A DNA stretch of 64,000 nt, taken from Aplidium turbinatum. Taxonomy: Eukaryota; Chordata; Ascidiacea; Aplousobranchia; Polyclinidae. Location: positions 27,058,498 through 27,122,497 of the forward strand of contig OU964921.1 in the NCBI GenBank assembly GCA_918807975.1, given 5' to 3'. The notes beneath the pieces are model-generated. The model saw only the letters and a list, made by a program, of their open reading frames with translations. It was not told where the DNA came from and did no database searches. Below are positions 33,280-44,660 of this stretch, piece after piece; within the stretch, counting starts at the first letter, position 1; every line of letters starts with the position of its first letter. The position numbers and the translations under genes were made by a program.

Positions 33280-36200
33280 TTAGGTGTTCTTTACGGGGGC
33301 GAGGCACGAAATATCCCTCAACACGTAGTCTACTTTCACTTTCCCCGTACTCTCATCATAGTTGCAGACGGCAACTTTGGCTCTACGAACCACAGGCTTC
33401 CCTTTCCTAATTTGTGGAACTACCTCATGCACCCTCCCAAGTTGATACTTCCCACGTTTACCAATGTCTTGGAGAGAACCTACCACTACAAGTTGACCAG
33501 GCTCCAAATTCTCGGCCATTTTTAGCCATTTTTTCCGGCCCTGAAGACCTGGCAAGTAAAAATCGATCCATTTACTCCAAAACTGATGAGAAAGTGACAA
33601 ATTGAACCGATAATCCCTTCTTAATTGGTCACGATCATGTGGTTGCCCAACAGCACAGTATGGGTCTAAGTATGGGGTCAAAAGTGAGGCAGGGGTGATG
33701 ACAGTAAAATCCCTAGGGTCGTCACTCAAAGGTACCAAAGGGCGTTCGTTCACGATCCGAACGGCACTACTGGTGTACGTAAGCAGTTCAATAAAATTGG
33801 GCTTACGAATTGAAGAGTCCAAAATGTGAAAGAAGTATTTGGTCATATCGGCCACGAAACCAAATCTTTCAAGCCGAAATCTAGCCAAGACATCTGCCAG
33901 AGGGTTTAACAAGTCAGACAAGTCAAGACAAGAAGACATTAAATCATTAACACAAGTTCCTCGAAATTCAGACTTGCCATAGTAAACAATGCGCTTTTTT
34001 AATTGTGACGTCACAAAGTATGGTAAATACCATTCAAATCCCTTGACATTTCCTGCTTCACCAGCACGCTCAATATAGCCATTAGATTTAAGATCTTTCA
34101 TGGTGTCAGTAAGGAAATCACGAAGTTCAGGTTGTTTTAAAGCCTTCTTTCTTAAAGCAGCAGCTCTATCTGACGCCAACACAAAATTGTTAGGTAGATC
34201 AATATCTTCCTTCAACGGAACAGGTATCTCAAATCGACCATCTTTCAACTCAATATTCGGTGCGACAAGTTCTCTAGCCAAAATATCATTGCGAGACAAT
34301 TCACAGGTTTCATTTTGCAAAGTCAAATCCTGAATGACTTTATTCAGGTCTGCTATTTCCATATCGCGAGACTCAATTTTACGCTGAAAGCCAGAGATGA
34401 CATCCGACTCTGAAGACGTCTGCACTCTGCACACTTTAGCAACGCTTTCAACTAAGGGTGACTTACCACCACAAGCCAACCAACCGAGAGGAGTGAGCAA
34501 AGCATGCGGTTCACTACGATTGTCACCAACACGCTCTTCTTTTGCACACATCAAATAAGCGTTGTCGTTGCCAATCAGTACATCTACAGTACTACAATCA
34601 TTCAAATGAAACATATTCACGTCATAAAAATGACGGAAACCACTTAAATCTTGTTTATGCGGTAAAGTTTTAACATCGTCAGCCCAAGCTGGGTTAACCA
34701 CCGAGGTTATATCACAAAACAGTTCATCAGTCTCTAACGACTGGATGTTGAGTTTAACAAGGTCAGCACAAGTAGGTTTCTGACCAGCCAGAGTATCCAT
34801 TTTAAACGACGCTTTATCATACGGTTTAAGACCAAGTTCGCACACCAAGTCACTCGAAACAAAGGTCAACTGCGAACCAGGATCATGCTGACAATACACC
34901 AACTTCGATTTGCCAGTCATTGGATTCAAAACACGAGCAGCAGTAACGCGGTTAAAGGCTGCTTTCACATTTCCAATCTTAACATTACGCACAGGAACTC
35001 TGGCACCAGCCTCATCTTTACCGACCAAATCCAGAGAATCACGTGACGTCACATAAAAATCATGCAGAAGAAAATAGTGTTTCCTATCGTTGGTAGGTCC
35101 ACACTTACGACAGTTATTTGCATGATTACAGTCTCTAACCATATGCTGGCGCAAACAATTCAAGCATTTGCCAGCTTTCACAATGACATCTCTCCGATCT
35201 TTAGGTGTCAAGCGCAAAAATTCTTTACAATTAGACAAAAAATGATATTCAACTTGACCACGTGACGAACAACAAAAACATGCCGGTATGTCACTACGTC
35301 TGGCCACACCGCCGCGCGGTGCGCCAACAGCAGTCGAGTACTGCGAACTCCCTGAAATCACATTATCATGGGGTTTTACCGACGTCTGCCTAACCGGACA
35401 TGAAGGCAATTTTCCTTTGCCAAACTTTTTAAAATGCTGCGACTCACCAGAATCGCCCATTAGCATAATGCTAAAATCAGTCGACTTACGCGTTTCCTCC
35501 CGTACTACAAAATCAAACAAACTCTGAAAGGTAGGTTCCTCAGTGCTACCATACTGATCACCTAAAAAGTCAAGATAACGCTGCTTAGCGTCAAACGGGA
35601 GTCGCTTAGCCAAATCCAAAACAAAACGTCCTTCTAATTTATCACGCTGACCATAAGCTTTCGCGTAAAGCAAACACTGCGACAATTCATCTTTAAACTC
35701 TTTCAAATCACTGGAAGAGATAGAAGTCAATTTGCTACCATAGTGATACTTTCTAATTTCTGGTTCTGCGAAAAGACCTCCACGAACTCCAAAACGTTGG
35801 GACAAGCGAGCTAACGACATTTCTATCCTGTCTTCCTCTGACAAGCCAGGAGTGTCAGAAACCAAATTAGCAATCGTTTGTGCAGCTGTTCTAACACAAG
35901 CTGCTTGCAACAAAGTCAAACGAGTTCCCTTAAAGGGCGAAGCTGCCATCAAGGCCATAACACGATTTTTAAAGAAGACAAATGGCATATTATTACCATC
36001 GTAACCAATCAAGGCCGCCTTATCGAAGAACGTCCTACTATTTTGGTATTCAAAAAAGCAATCCTGCTGTTGAGAACTCGATTTAGCGGGAGAAGACAAG
36101 CTATATCCCTTAATGGGCTGAGTGGGCTCAGTCACATGCACAGCCCGATCACGATCCTCACATACGTTAAAATCAGGAGACACGATACGCCTCTCACAAC

Positions 36201-37350
36201 CACCCAAATTACGTGTAGCTGGGCGATCAAAAACTAGCGGCGCTGAAAACTGTGAAGGGGGCAAAGCATTACTGCTAATGGCGGCCCCGTGACCTGTACG
36301 CTCTGGGGGAGGAGTTCGGTTGTAATTTGCAGACCTTGGCTCTACAGCCTTCGGAAGATCCTTAGCCGCGGCCCCGAGACCTCCTGAAACAGCTGGAAAA
36401 CATGTGGATTGTACAGGTCCACTTACGGATTGAACAGGCGTGTGGAAAAGGTTAGGTAAATTAAACTGTGATTGATGTTCACTTCTGGAATGCCTAGAAG
36501 AGCCCTTCCTAGAGCTACGCCGGGAGCCCAACTCAGAACGATATTCAGCTAAAACTACCTCTTTACGTTGTTCGGCCCTCAACTGAGCGTCTTTGAGTGC
36601 GAACTCAGCAGCTCTAGCTTCGGCTCTCGCGGCGGCCTCAGCAGCTCTCGCTTCGGCCTCAGCAGCTCTCGCGTCGGCCTCAGCTCTCGCGGCAGCCTCA
36701 GCTCGTATGGCCTCAGCTCTTGCGGCAGCCTCTGCTCGTGCGGCAGCCTCAGCTCGTATGGCTTCAGCTCTTGCGATGGCCTCAGCAGCTCTTGCTTCAG
36801 CCTCAGCTTGGATCTGGAGCTCCTCTCGTCTTAACTGTAGGTTAATTTGTGCAACTATCCGTGACGAGCTCTCAGACATCCTAGTGCTTACATTTGAGGC
36901 GCTATCCTCAGGATGTATGTCAGCATCCAACCTATCTGACAACTCACTTTCTTTTTGTTCGAAGTTATTTTTTAACGAGTTAAATTCGGGATCTACCCTA
37001 TCACGAAGTTCTGCCAAGATTGCAGAGTTAACAATTTTACTCAAAAGAGCATGGAAATGCCGTAATTCCTCTTCTAAAGTAGATAGCTTAGATCTAAAAA
37101 TTAACAGTTCCTGCTTATCACTCAAAGAACCTAGGGCCACAGAAAGTTTCCCAATTTGAGTCAAAATATCCCGTCTAAGATGCCGGGCCTCTCGAACTGA
37201 CTTAGCCTCATCGTTAATGGATCCCTCCCCAGAATGGCCTGCCCGACCGCAAAGAACATCATCAGGCTTAAACTCAGTCGAGTCGACGGCGGTCGAGTCC
37301 CTGTCGCCACCGAGTGTAGACATATTAAATGTTAGGGCTAAATTTAACAA
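33280..37350 (-). pseudogene. BEL/Pao gag-pol remnant
   Basis: A single minus-strand frame of 1,356 residues holds the gag-like, zinc-knuckle, protease and residual pol parts of the fossil. The gag part includes a strongly repetitive Ala/Glu/Arg coiled coil encoded at about 36590-36830. The length is below that usual for BEL/Pao polyproteins, so the element is taken as defective. Confidence 0.85.
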
Positions 37351-37778
37351 TTAAAAAATTAAGTTACACAAACACACAAATTACAGTAGTTATAAAAAAC
37401 TTAACTGCAAAGACCGTAAAAAATACAAAAAAGAATTTAAATGCACGATACCGTATAGCTGTACGAGTATGTGAAGTCCAAACGTCCACAAAACTTGCTT
37501 GGATTCTTCCACTTGAATCTTCAAGCACAGATGGATTGCCTTTAATCTTCTTTCTTGCCAATAAATGTCAAAGTTATTTTTCTTCTGTACCAAACCGAGA
37601 AGAAATGTCTTTACTTTTCTTTACTTCTTTAGACTACCAACCAATAAGATCTTCTTTTATTATTTCTTTGCTTCTAAGTGCTTCTTAGCCTACCAACTAA
37701 CCAACTTCGTCTTTTATTTTTTTGCTTCTAAGTGCTTCTGTGCCAAACACTAGACAGAGAATCGTCTTTTATTTTTTA

Positions 37779-38335
37779 TGGTCACAGCGGTAAACCATAA
37801 TTTCTTCGTGGGAAAATTGTAACTTAAAGTTCCCGGATCCTTTCGTCTGCATATAATGACCGAAGAAACACACACTTGAACTTCTTTTCAAACAGTGTAT
37901 TTCTGTAAAAATTAGCCCACGGCTACCAAAAACGAGGGGGTGCAACGCGTACACCACTTAAACTGTCACTACACAACAGATTACTTGGGTAAAAGACGGA
38001 ACTTTTGTCCAGCTAGCAAGCACTAAGCCAACAGTTAAATGTGCGGCCAACTTTCAAACAATCATTTTACGAATGACCAGAATAGATATCAATATCTCAA
38101 ATTCACGTAGAAAGTAACTGTGACGCAATAAATGAAAGACAATTATGAAGTCATTCCAACAGGTGTTTAAGCTGATGTAATATTTCCTGTTTAAACAGGC
38201 CCAAACAGGTCCAAACAGGTCTTATGAACGATGGTGCAATTTTGGCACATGCTTTAGGAATTTCCATGACGTAATATTCAGTAGACTTGAACGGTTTTTA
38301 TATGACGTTTGATTTGGTGAAAATTGTCGGGAACA
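37779..38335 (-). repeat. BEL/Pao LTR, 5' copy
   Basis: About 557 bp, the partner of 32428-32974, with the same TGGTCAC...GGGAACA limits. The stretch just inside it (37640-37760) repeats a TTCTAAGTGCTTCT word. Confidence 0.92.
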
Positions 38336-38348
38336 AAGGTATAATTAT

Positions 38349-38425
38349 AAGCACGGCGGTTACCTCAGTGGTTTGATTCTGGATCAAGAGGTTGAAGATT
38401 CGATACCCACTGCCGCTGTTGCGAT
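38349..38425 (+). repeat. tRNA-like fragment, probably SINE debris
   Basis: A GGCGGTTACCTCAGTGG head, a GATTCGATACC B-box-like word and TGCCG pairing back to the head suggest a degraded tRNA or a SINE head. Anticodon and stems are not convincing. Confidence 0.4.
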
Positions 38426-38532
38426 TCTATTCATGCATATCTTACAAAATGTTTTGTCCCTTTACAGTAGCCTATATTATGTTCGATTTTTCGTCATGTT
38501 GATGAAAACAGTTCGTGCTGCATGGGATGGGG

Positions 38533-38709
38533 CAGCGCTAATCAAGAAAAAAAAATTATCGTTATCGGACATTATCGGCGATAATTTATCGTTTATCGTT
38601 ATCGCTTAACTTTTTTTTTGATTTATTGTTTATCGTTATCGCTTTAGGCATTTTTCGTTTATCGATTATCGTTATCGCTTAACTGAAAAATGAGTTATCG
38701 CCCAACACT
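38533..38709. mobile_element. short element rich in TTATCG repeats
   Basis: The right side ends GCCCAACACTG, a hAT-type end. The interior repeats TTATCG and its inverse many times (38559-38700). The left end CAGCGCTAATC is a weak partner and no duplication was found. It lies within the 29810-38809 element. Confidence 0.4.
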
Positions 38710-39080
38710 GCCTACACCGATTACTTATAACTTACATAGGCTACTCTATAACAACACAGCTAGGTGTTAATAGAGCCCCTCCAAATAAAATGCTAGGAAT
38801 ACACCCCTGGTGCCCACACTTTTGCAATTGAATTGCTTCATGACATGAAAATGACAAAGGTTTTTGTTGCTTAGCTGCAAAGTTTCATCATTAAAAATTT
38901 TGATCAGATTTATTTTATGTTCGTAGATTTGTTATGCTTCCATCATGTGCCATCTCAGAGCCGAAGATTGGCTTTGAACTGATTTCACAAGCTGCGATCT
39001 TTGGTTATCTCTGTATTCCTCCCGTGTTCGTTGAGTCAGTTATTCTATTTCTTTTCCTACATCTCATTCCTTTCACCATA

Positions 39081-39205
39081 CTTGCATCAGTGGTTCAAAG
39101 CCTCTATAGGCTATTAGTCTAGGCTAGGCTATGCGAAACTGGCAGGGTTAAGCTCTCAATGAAGCTTTCCCAGTCCGCGGACAAAGATTCCCATAATTAA
39201 TCAAG
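39081..39205 (+). repeat. SINE family A, 3' fragment
   Basis: CTTGCATCAGTGGTTCAAAG, TATGCGAAACTGGCAGGGTT and AAGCTTTCCCAGTCCGCGGA match the second half of the 1328-1636 copy. A short insertion of TAGGCTA words interrupts it. Confidence 0.75.
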
Positions 39206-39981
39206 TTTCAATACAGCTTTACTGCAACTTTGTTACAAAAAGTTGTTCACCAATACTAGTAATTAATAAAGACCGTCATGGTCATGGCTTGAATACCTTC
39301 ATAGTTAGGGCTACTATATGTCCTCTTTTAGGAGGATTTGTCCTCCTTTTTTTCATAAAAAATAAATTGTCCTCCGAGGACACTTGAAAATGCTCAAATG
39401 TCCTCTTTTTTTGCATTGCTATCATTTTCAACAAGGTTTTATTTTTATGTGACCTTGGCGAAAGCTAATTGAGGCTAAGCAACGATACCAAAAAATAAAA
39501 GTAGCCTATGTTTTCTGTGAGCTGTAACAGAAGTAGGCTATCCTTGTTTAAGAAAAGTGTTTATTGACTTTGAGGTTGACAATATATTGCTTACTGTGGA
39601 TATGGCATATGGTGGATACATTTGTTTCTGTGGCAAACGAAGGCAGTGTTACTCGATGACCATGTGAGATGTATTTCTATTGTTTGACTCTTATGTTGCT
39701 TATTTGGATGAATAGACCACTAATTTCATTTTCCGAGTTCACATCCTTTGATTAGATGCTTATGCTCAGGGCCGGATTAACCATTAGGCTAATAAGGCTA
39801 TAGCCTTAGGCCCTGGAAAAATTCGGCCCTCAATTTTTGTAAGGCTGATAGTGATATAGATCCAATACCAGTAGCCTACAGTACAGTTTTTGCTTAAAAA
39901 CGAATGACTGAGTTGAGTTAATACATATGAAGAGCTTATTTTCAAAACCACGTAGGCCCCAGCTAGAAGTTTCACGTGTAT

Positions 39982-40870
39982 TACACGTAGATTCTACGTA
40001 CCTTGGGTCGTGTATTATACGTTAATTTTCACGTATAATACACGCATATGTGTAGACACTATTTCACGTGCATTACACGTATATCTGGTGGTGGATTTTA
40101 CGTGTTTTACGCCCGCATTACGCCTAATTTCCTCGTATCTGACAACACTAATACACGTGTTTTCCACGTATATTTGGTAGTGGATTTTACGTGTTTTACA
40201 CCCGCATTACACCTAATTTCCTCGTATCTGACACGTAGATTCTACGTACCTTGGGTCGTGTATTATACGTTAATTTTCACGTATAATACACGCATATGTG
40301 TAGACACTATTTCACGTGCATTACACGTATATTTGGTGGTGGATTTTACGTGTTTTACGCCCGCATTACACCTAATTTCCTCGTATCTGACACGTAGATT
40401 CTACGTTCCTTGGGTCGTGTATTATACGTTAATTTTCACGTATAATACACGCATATGTGTAGACACTATTTCACGTGCATTACACGTATATTTGGTGGTG
40501 GATTTTACGTGTTTTACACCCGCATTACACCTAATTTCCTCGTATCTGACACGTAGATTCTACGTTCCTTGGGTCGTGTATTATACGTTAATTTTCACGT
40601 ATAATACACGCATATGTGTAGACACTATTTCACGTGCATTACACGTATATTTGGTAGTGGATTTTACGTGTTTTACACCCGCATTACACCTAATTTCCTC
40701 GTATCTGACACGTAGATTCTACCTTCCTTGGGTCGTGTATTATACGTTAATTTTCACGTATAATACACGTATAAGTGTCGACACTATTTCACGTGTATTA
40801 CACGTATATTTGGTGGTGGATTTTACGTGTTTTTACACCCACATTCTACCTAATTTCCGCGTACCGTATC
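39982..40870 (+). repeat. 159-bp tandem array
   Basis: ACACGTAGATTCTACGT recurs at about 39982, 40231, 40390, 40549 and 40708. Three spacings are 159 bp; the first is 249 bp, one unit plus 90 bp. Since 159 is a multiple of three, one frame stays open through all units (40048-40887, 279 residues of a repeated peptide). I regard that frame as a by-product and not a gene. Confidence 0.92.
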
Positions 40871-41024
40871 TGAAATCAACACTTTAACACATTTGTATTT
40901 ATTTAACACATATTGTTATAAGAGGCTACTGTCCAATTGTGACCCTTCTAGCACTCATTCGGAGAGTTAACGCTTGTTTTGAACTTTATTTGGAATTAGA
41001 GAAGAAAAAGAGCAATAGCAGTGG

Positions 41025-41090
41025 TGGGAATCGAACCCGCGTCAATGAAAGCCAACCAGCTGACAAAACCCCTAAGCCAACCAGCTGACA
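41025..41090 (-). repeat. tRNA-like fragment
   Basis: On the minus strand TTGGCTTAGGGGTTTTGTCAG is followed by GCGGGTTCGATTCCCACCAC, giving A- and B-box-like words. AAGCCAACCAGCTGAC is duplicated inside it. It is probably a SINE head or tRNA pseudogene. Confidence 0.45.
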
Positions 41091-42052
41091 AAAAATCCAT
41101 CACTTAATTTGCTTTGTATCATCTTCTTTTCGCCATTTTTACGTCACTTAAACCAGAGCTTATGATTGGTTGGCGGTTTCATTCTGGTCATTTTTAGTGG
41201 CAGAATTTCGACTTGTTAAAGTGGCTACCGTACCAAACCTTAGTAAGTAATTGTTTAATATCAGTAAGCGAGACCACTTAAATTTACACTAAGAACTATC
41301 GTTAAAAGATCACATTAATTTGCGACTAAAAAATGTCATGAAGTTTCCTTTTTACATAACGTAATAAAAACGTGTAAAAATACCTACAAAAACACATAAT
41401 CTAACTTATATCCTAAAAAATGCGGAGGAGCGTGGTTGACACCAATCCACTTGAGTGGAGAATTCTTTCTGTTTATACCGTCCTTGGGAGGTAGTTTTAC
41501 CTAACACAGATTAAAAATTGCCCAAATGAACGAAAGAACTTCAACACGTTTAATATACGTGGAAAACACGTGTTACTTTTCAACAGATGGAAACGTGCAA
41601 TACACGTGGAAACAACATATAATCAACATACAAAAAATTCCGGTAAAACATCCTTCTGCTCGGGTAAACATTTCTTCTCTTTTGTATGCCCTCTTCTGGG
41701 TGTAATTTTACCTTATATACCTTAAAAATTAGTCAAATAATCATAGGAATTTGAACACGTGTAATATACGTGGAAAACACGTGTTATTTTTGCAAGAGTT
41801 ATATTCAAAAAAGAATCCCTGATAAAACTTCTAGAATCATATTTACACACTAGTCATACTAAATGATAGCTAAAATATGTCTCTAAAAAAATGTTTTTTA
41901 AACAAGTGAATTTGTGTTGGTGTACACAAACTCCTTAATAACACCTGAATTCTACCTAAGATACCATACTACCTAAAATCAACCAAAAATCAACGTGTAA
42001 TATACGTAGCTTTCTAGCTGGGGCGCCAGTTTTACCGAAATTGAGTTTAGAG

Positions 42053-42336
42053 CAGGGCTTTTCAACCTGGGGGTCGCGAGCCGTTTTTCGGAGGTTCCCT
42101 AGGCGCTTGAATTCCAGTGTATATTGCAGAAGTATAGATTTGTTATAATGAATTGTTAAAAATCGAGCTATTCTTCATCTGCAATAAGCGATGGCTCAAA
42201 ATGCAAATGTAAAACGCATGTTTTCTGTAGAGAAAATCAAATGAACAGCAAAATGTTTATTGACTGAATCTGACAAATAAACATGTTACGTTTTTTATTT
42301 GTCAATTTTGCTACATAGGCCTATAATCATCTAAGA
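42053..42336. mobile_element. left end of a truncated hAT
   Basis: CAGGGCTTTTCAACCTGGGG, followed by GTCGCGAG, is a typical hAT start and resembles the end at 22499. No right partner was found before or after the next element. Confidence 0.5.
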
Positions 42337-43393
42337 CAGGGGTGTGCAACGTGCGGTCCGCGGGCCAAATGTGGCCCGCGAAGATGTGCCAATTTTGAAT
42401 TGTGTGCGTCCCGCAAAACATGTTTATACGATAATTTAGTTTAGTCTGGTACGTTTGAACAATTCATTGTGGAGTGGATTATTGTGGATTATGCACCTTC
42501 TGTTAACCATTTTAGAAGTCTCCCATCGGCCACCGCTAATTCATTGTATTTAATTATTTGGAACGTAAAAATGTATGGTCACATAAAAGGCATTATGAAC
42601 AAAGTACGACTTTGGAAAGCTCACGTACAGACAGGAAATCTTTTCCACTTTCCAACTTTAAGAAACTATGAAATGCAGCCTGAGAAGAAAACTGAATTTG
42701 CTGACCAACTTGAAAAATTGTTGTATGAATTTTTGGCTCGTTTCAAGGACTTCAAATCTCATGAACATTTGTTTGGTATATTCGCTTCGCCATTCAACAC
42801 AGACATTAACAAAGCACCAGAAGATATAACTTGAACTGATTGATCTTCAAGAGAAAACGGATTTGAAAGCAAAGTATTTAAAAATGAATCTTGGCGATTT
42901 TTACCGAAAACATTTCAACTAAGATGACTTAATTTTCACATTTGAAAAATCCATGGCTTCAAAAATGGCACTTTTTGGCTCAACGTATTTGTGCGAACAT
43001 TTTTTTTTCTAAAACGGGCGTCATGAAATCTCCCTATTGATCGGTTCTGACAGACGAACACTTGGAAAATGGACTTCGAATTGCGATCACTTCCATTAAA
43101 GTAAATTCGGAAAAAGCCGTCGGGAAAAGAAACCAGCTGCAAACTTCTCACTGAGCTCGTTTGAAGACAGTGTGACAATAAATTTGAATAGCAGTTTTCT
43201 TCAGAAATTTATGCGTCTTAACTTATTATTTCTGGAACGAGATAACCCCTAATATAAGAATAACATGAATAACAAAAAACTACTCTTTTGTGCCTACAAC
43301 TACTAGAAATCATATGTTAAATAAACGTGCGGCCCGCGGTTTCACCCAATTATTTGTATTTGGCCCTCCTGTAATAAAGGTTGCACACCCCTG
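42337..43393 (+). mobile_element. hAT element, ZBED type
   Basis: The ends CAGGGGTGTGCAACGTGCGG and GGTTGCACACCCCTG have perfect 8-bp duplications ATCTAAGA (42329-42336 and 43394-43401). GCGGTCCGCGGGCC and GTGCGGCCCGCGG are matching subterminal blocks. It contains the C-terminal half of a transposase on the plus strand. Confidence 0.92.
42469..43170 (+). pseudogene. hAT transposase, GTF2I/ZBED5-like, C-terminal half
   Basis: The frame 42469-42834 shows MYGHIKGIMNKVRLWKAHV, NLFHFPTLRNYEMQPEKKTE, FLARFKDFKSHEHLFGIFAS and PFNTDINKAPEDI. It continues out of frame with LIDLQEKTDLKAKYLKMNLG and DFYRKHF, then a decayed C-terminus with LTDEHLENGLRIAITSIK-like words near 43050-43100. This follows the order of ZBED5/GTF2IRD2-type hAT proteins (HFP.L...F..RF.DF......F..F..PF..D...AP....LELIDLQ...LK.KF). 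The N-terminal half is absent and several breaks are present. Confidence 0.8.
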
Positions 43394-43721
43394 ATCTAAG
43401 AAGATGTAAAATCGTTTAAACGTAAAAATCCACTGGCATTTTACTTGCTTACTAAACATGTCCTCTTTTTGGGTGATGAAAATATGGTAGGCCTATTCAT
43501 AGTCACTTTCAGGCTTCACGTTGCCATTTAGGCTACTTGGAAGATGCAGTGAATCTTTATTCGATTCTTATCCTTGTGAAAGTAGGCTGTTTCCTCAATT
43601 TTGTTATGTCACTGTATTGCACAACAAAATATCTCAAATAATAATAATCAATCACTGTAGCACCTGGCCGATTTGCTTTGACAAAGAAAAAATAAAAATT
43701 GTTGGAATTGTTCGGTTAGCC
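43394..43721. other. no gene recognised
   Basis: AT-rich spacer with TAGGC-type words; nothing else seen. Confidence 0.4.
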
Positions 43722-43846
43722 CAGTGGTTCTCAACGGGGGCGGTACCGCCCCCTGGGGGGGGGAGGGCGTTAAATTTTGGGGGGGCCGGTAAAATTTTGC
43801 CAGTTTATAAAGGGGGCGTTGGGCCAAAAAAGGTTGAGAAACACTG
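43722..43846. mobile_element. 125-bp hAT MITE
   Basis: CAGTGGTTCTCAAC at the left and GGTTGAGAAACACTG at the right are separated by a very G-rich core (GGGGGCGGTACCGCCCCC and poly-G). Perfect 8-bp duplications GGTTAGCC lie at 43714-43721 and 43847-43854. It is a minimal element that can only move with help from another transposase. Confidence 0.92.
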
Positions 43847-43854
43847 GGTTAGCC

Positions 43855-44489
43855 TATAGCCATGCATTAGGCTAAGCTTAGTTGTTTGTAAAGAAAATAT
43901 TAAAAAATAAAATAACCGCAGTTTCAAACAATTTAGAGAAAAAAAAATCTATTATACTTATCATATGTCAACAACATTTCAAGCGTTTGCCTGAGAAACA
44001 ACGTGGTGCTGATTTCGACACCGCCGCTGTTTTGGAATCTGGATAAGCAATTAAGCATAGCATACTTTTTTCCGCGTTCTTGTGTAAAAGTGACGCAGTT
44101 TCGTTAGAGACTCGGCCTCTTCACTCATGATTTCACAATGAATGAAATCAAAACATTTAGTATTTGCAGATGCCACCAACTAAGGCGTCTGTAGAAAACA
44201 ACATACAAACGTGACACAAGGTAAATACAGTACGTAGGCTATTGGTTGTTGGTTAGTATCTTTAATGGTATGCAAGTAGTACATAAATCTGAACAAGCTG
44301 AAGCTTGAGGCCCGCTAAAATTCGGCCCACCACAAATAAGAAAGCTACTCATGAAAAAAGTTAAATGTTTGACATTATTATTCACGACTTTGCAATTACC
44401 CAAGCGGGAAAGGCCACCGCCCTGAATTTTTTATAGCCTAGGCTAGGCTGTAAATTTTATCAGTAAATAAAAACAATCAGGTGTGATAA
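43855..44489. other. no gene recognised
   Basis: A GCTTGAGGCCCGCTAAAATT block with CGGCCCACCAC near 44303 resembles the inside of the hAT end at 39767 (CAGGGCCGGATTAACC). No complete element was resolved. Confidence 0.35.
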
Positions 44490-44660
44490 TTATAAGCTAA
44501 ATAAAAAAAATGTCGAGTTTTCGTCGCCGCAAAGGCACCTTCATCAGTAGCCTACTCTGGAAAAGCACAAATAAAAAGCATTAAAAAAGAATTGTTAAAA
44601 AACAGCACAGCAGAGTATCACATCAAAAAGACCAAGTTAAAACCATAAATAGGTTAGTTG
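44490..44660 (-). mobile_element. Penelope-like element, 3' UTR fragment
   Basis: The minus strand carries a hammerhead-like core (44512-44547) followed by an A/T-rich tail, as in Penelope-like elements. No coding part is left. A related arrangement with more sequence lies at 57680-58540. Confidence 0.45.
44512..44547 (-). ncRNA. degenerate hammerhead-ribozyme-like core
   Basis: The minus strand reads CTGATGA, then AGGTGCC-TTTGC-GGCGAC, then GAAAA. The two catalytic boxes are correctly ordered. Stem II pairs only in part (GCC/GGC plus wobbles), so activity is doubtful. Confidence 0.45.

Larger units (their letters stand above)
32428..38335 (-). mobile_element. BEL/Pao LTR retrotransposon fossil, young insertion
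   Basis: Two long terminal repeats (32428-32974 and 37779-38335) of the TG...CA type flank one long minus-strand frame. A 5-bp duplication AAGGT lies at 32423-32427 and 38336-38340, in the range usual for BEL/Pao. The repeats are nearly identical, apart mainly from a small length difference, so the insertion is young. Parts seen are a gag-like region with an Ala/Arg/Glu-rich coiled coil, a zinc-knuckle region, a protease region of the Pao type and remains of pol. The coding part is clearly shorter than usual for the family. I read it as broken, with about one break. It lies inside the hAT remnant at 29810-38809. Confidence 0.9.
29810..38809 (+). mobile_element. hAT element expanded to 9 kb by nested insertions
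   Basis: The left end CAGGGTTGCATTCCT is matched by AGGAATACACCCCTG at the right. The flanks ATGCCCAC (29802-29809) and GTGCCCAC (38810-38817) agree at seven of eight bases. Without the inner hAT (30059-31020) and the BEL/Pao element (32428-38335) it would be about 2.1 kb, a normal size for a decayed hAT. The plus-strand transposase debris at 31060-31835 lies inside it. The pairing of ends 9 kb apart is inference from sequence alone, but the match is good. Confidence 0.75.
39957..42023. mobile_element. 2-kb inverted-repeat element packed with ACGT palindromes
   Basis: The outer ends are CCCCAGCTAGAA and TTCTAGCTGGGG. Words such as TTACACGTATA, CACGTGTAT and GTGTATTATACG occur many times throughout. 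The left half is a 159-bp tandem array and the right half is mostly unique. No transposase and no sure target duplication were found. It is probably a non-autonomous element. A tRNA-like piece lies at 41025-41090. Confidence 0.6.

Noticed and set aside
36593-37159. 188-residue plus-strand Ala/Ser-rich frame
   Set aside because: It is the antisense of the repetitive coiled-coil part of the BEL/Pao fossil.
39767-39960. Complete hAT starting CAGGGCCGGATTAACC
   Set aside because: No right end or duplicate of CTTATGCT was found within the window.
40048-40887. 279-residue repetitive open frame
   Set aside because: It is open only because the 159-bp tandem unit is a multiple of three; composition and repeat structure are those of non-coding DNA.
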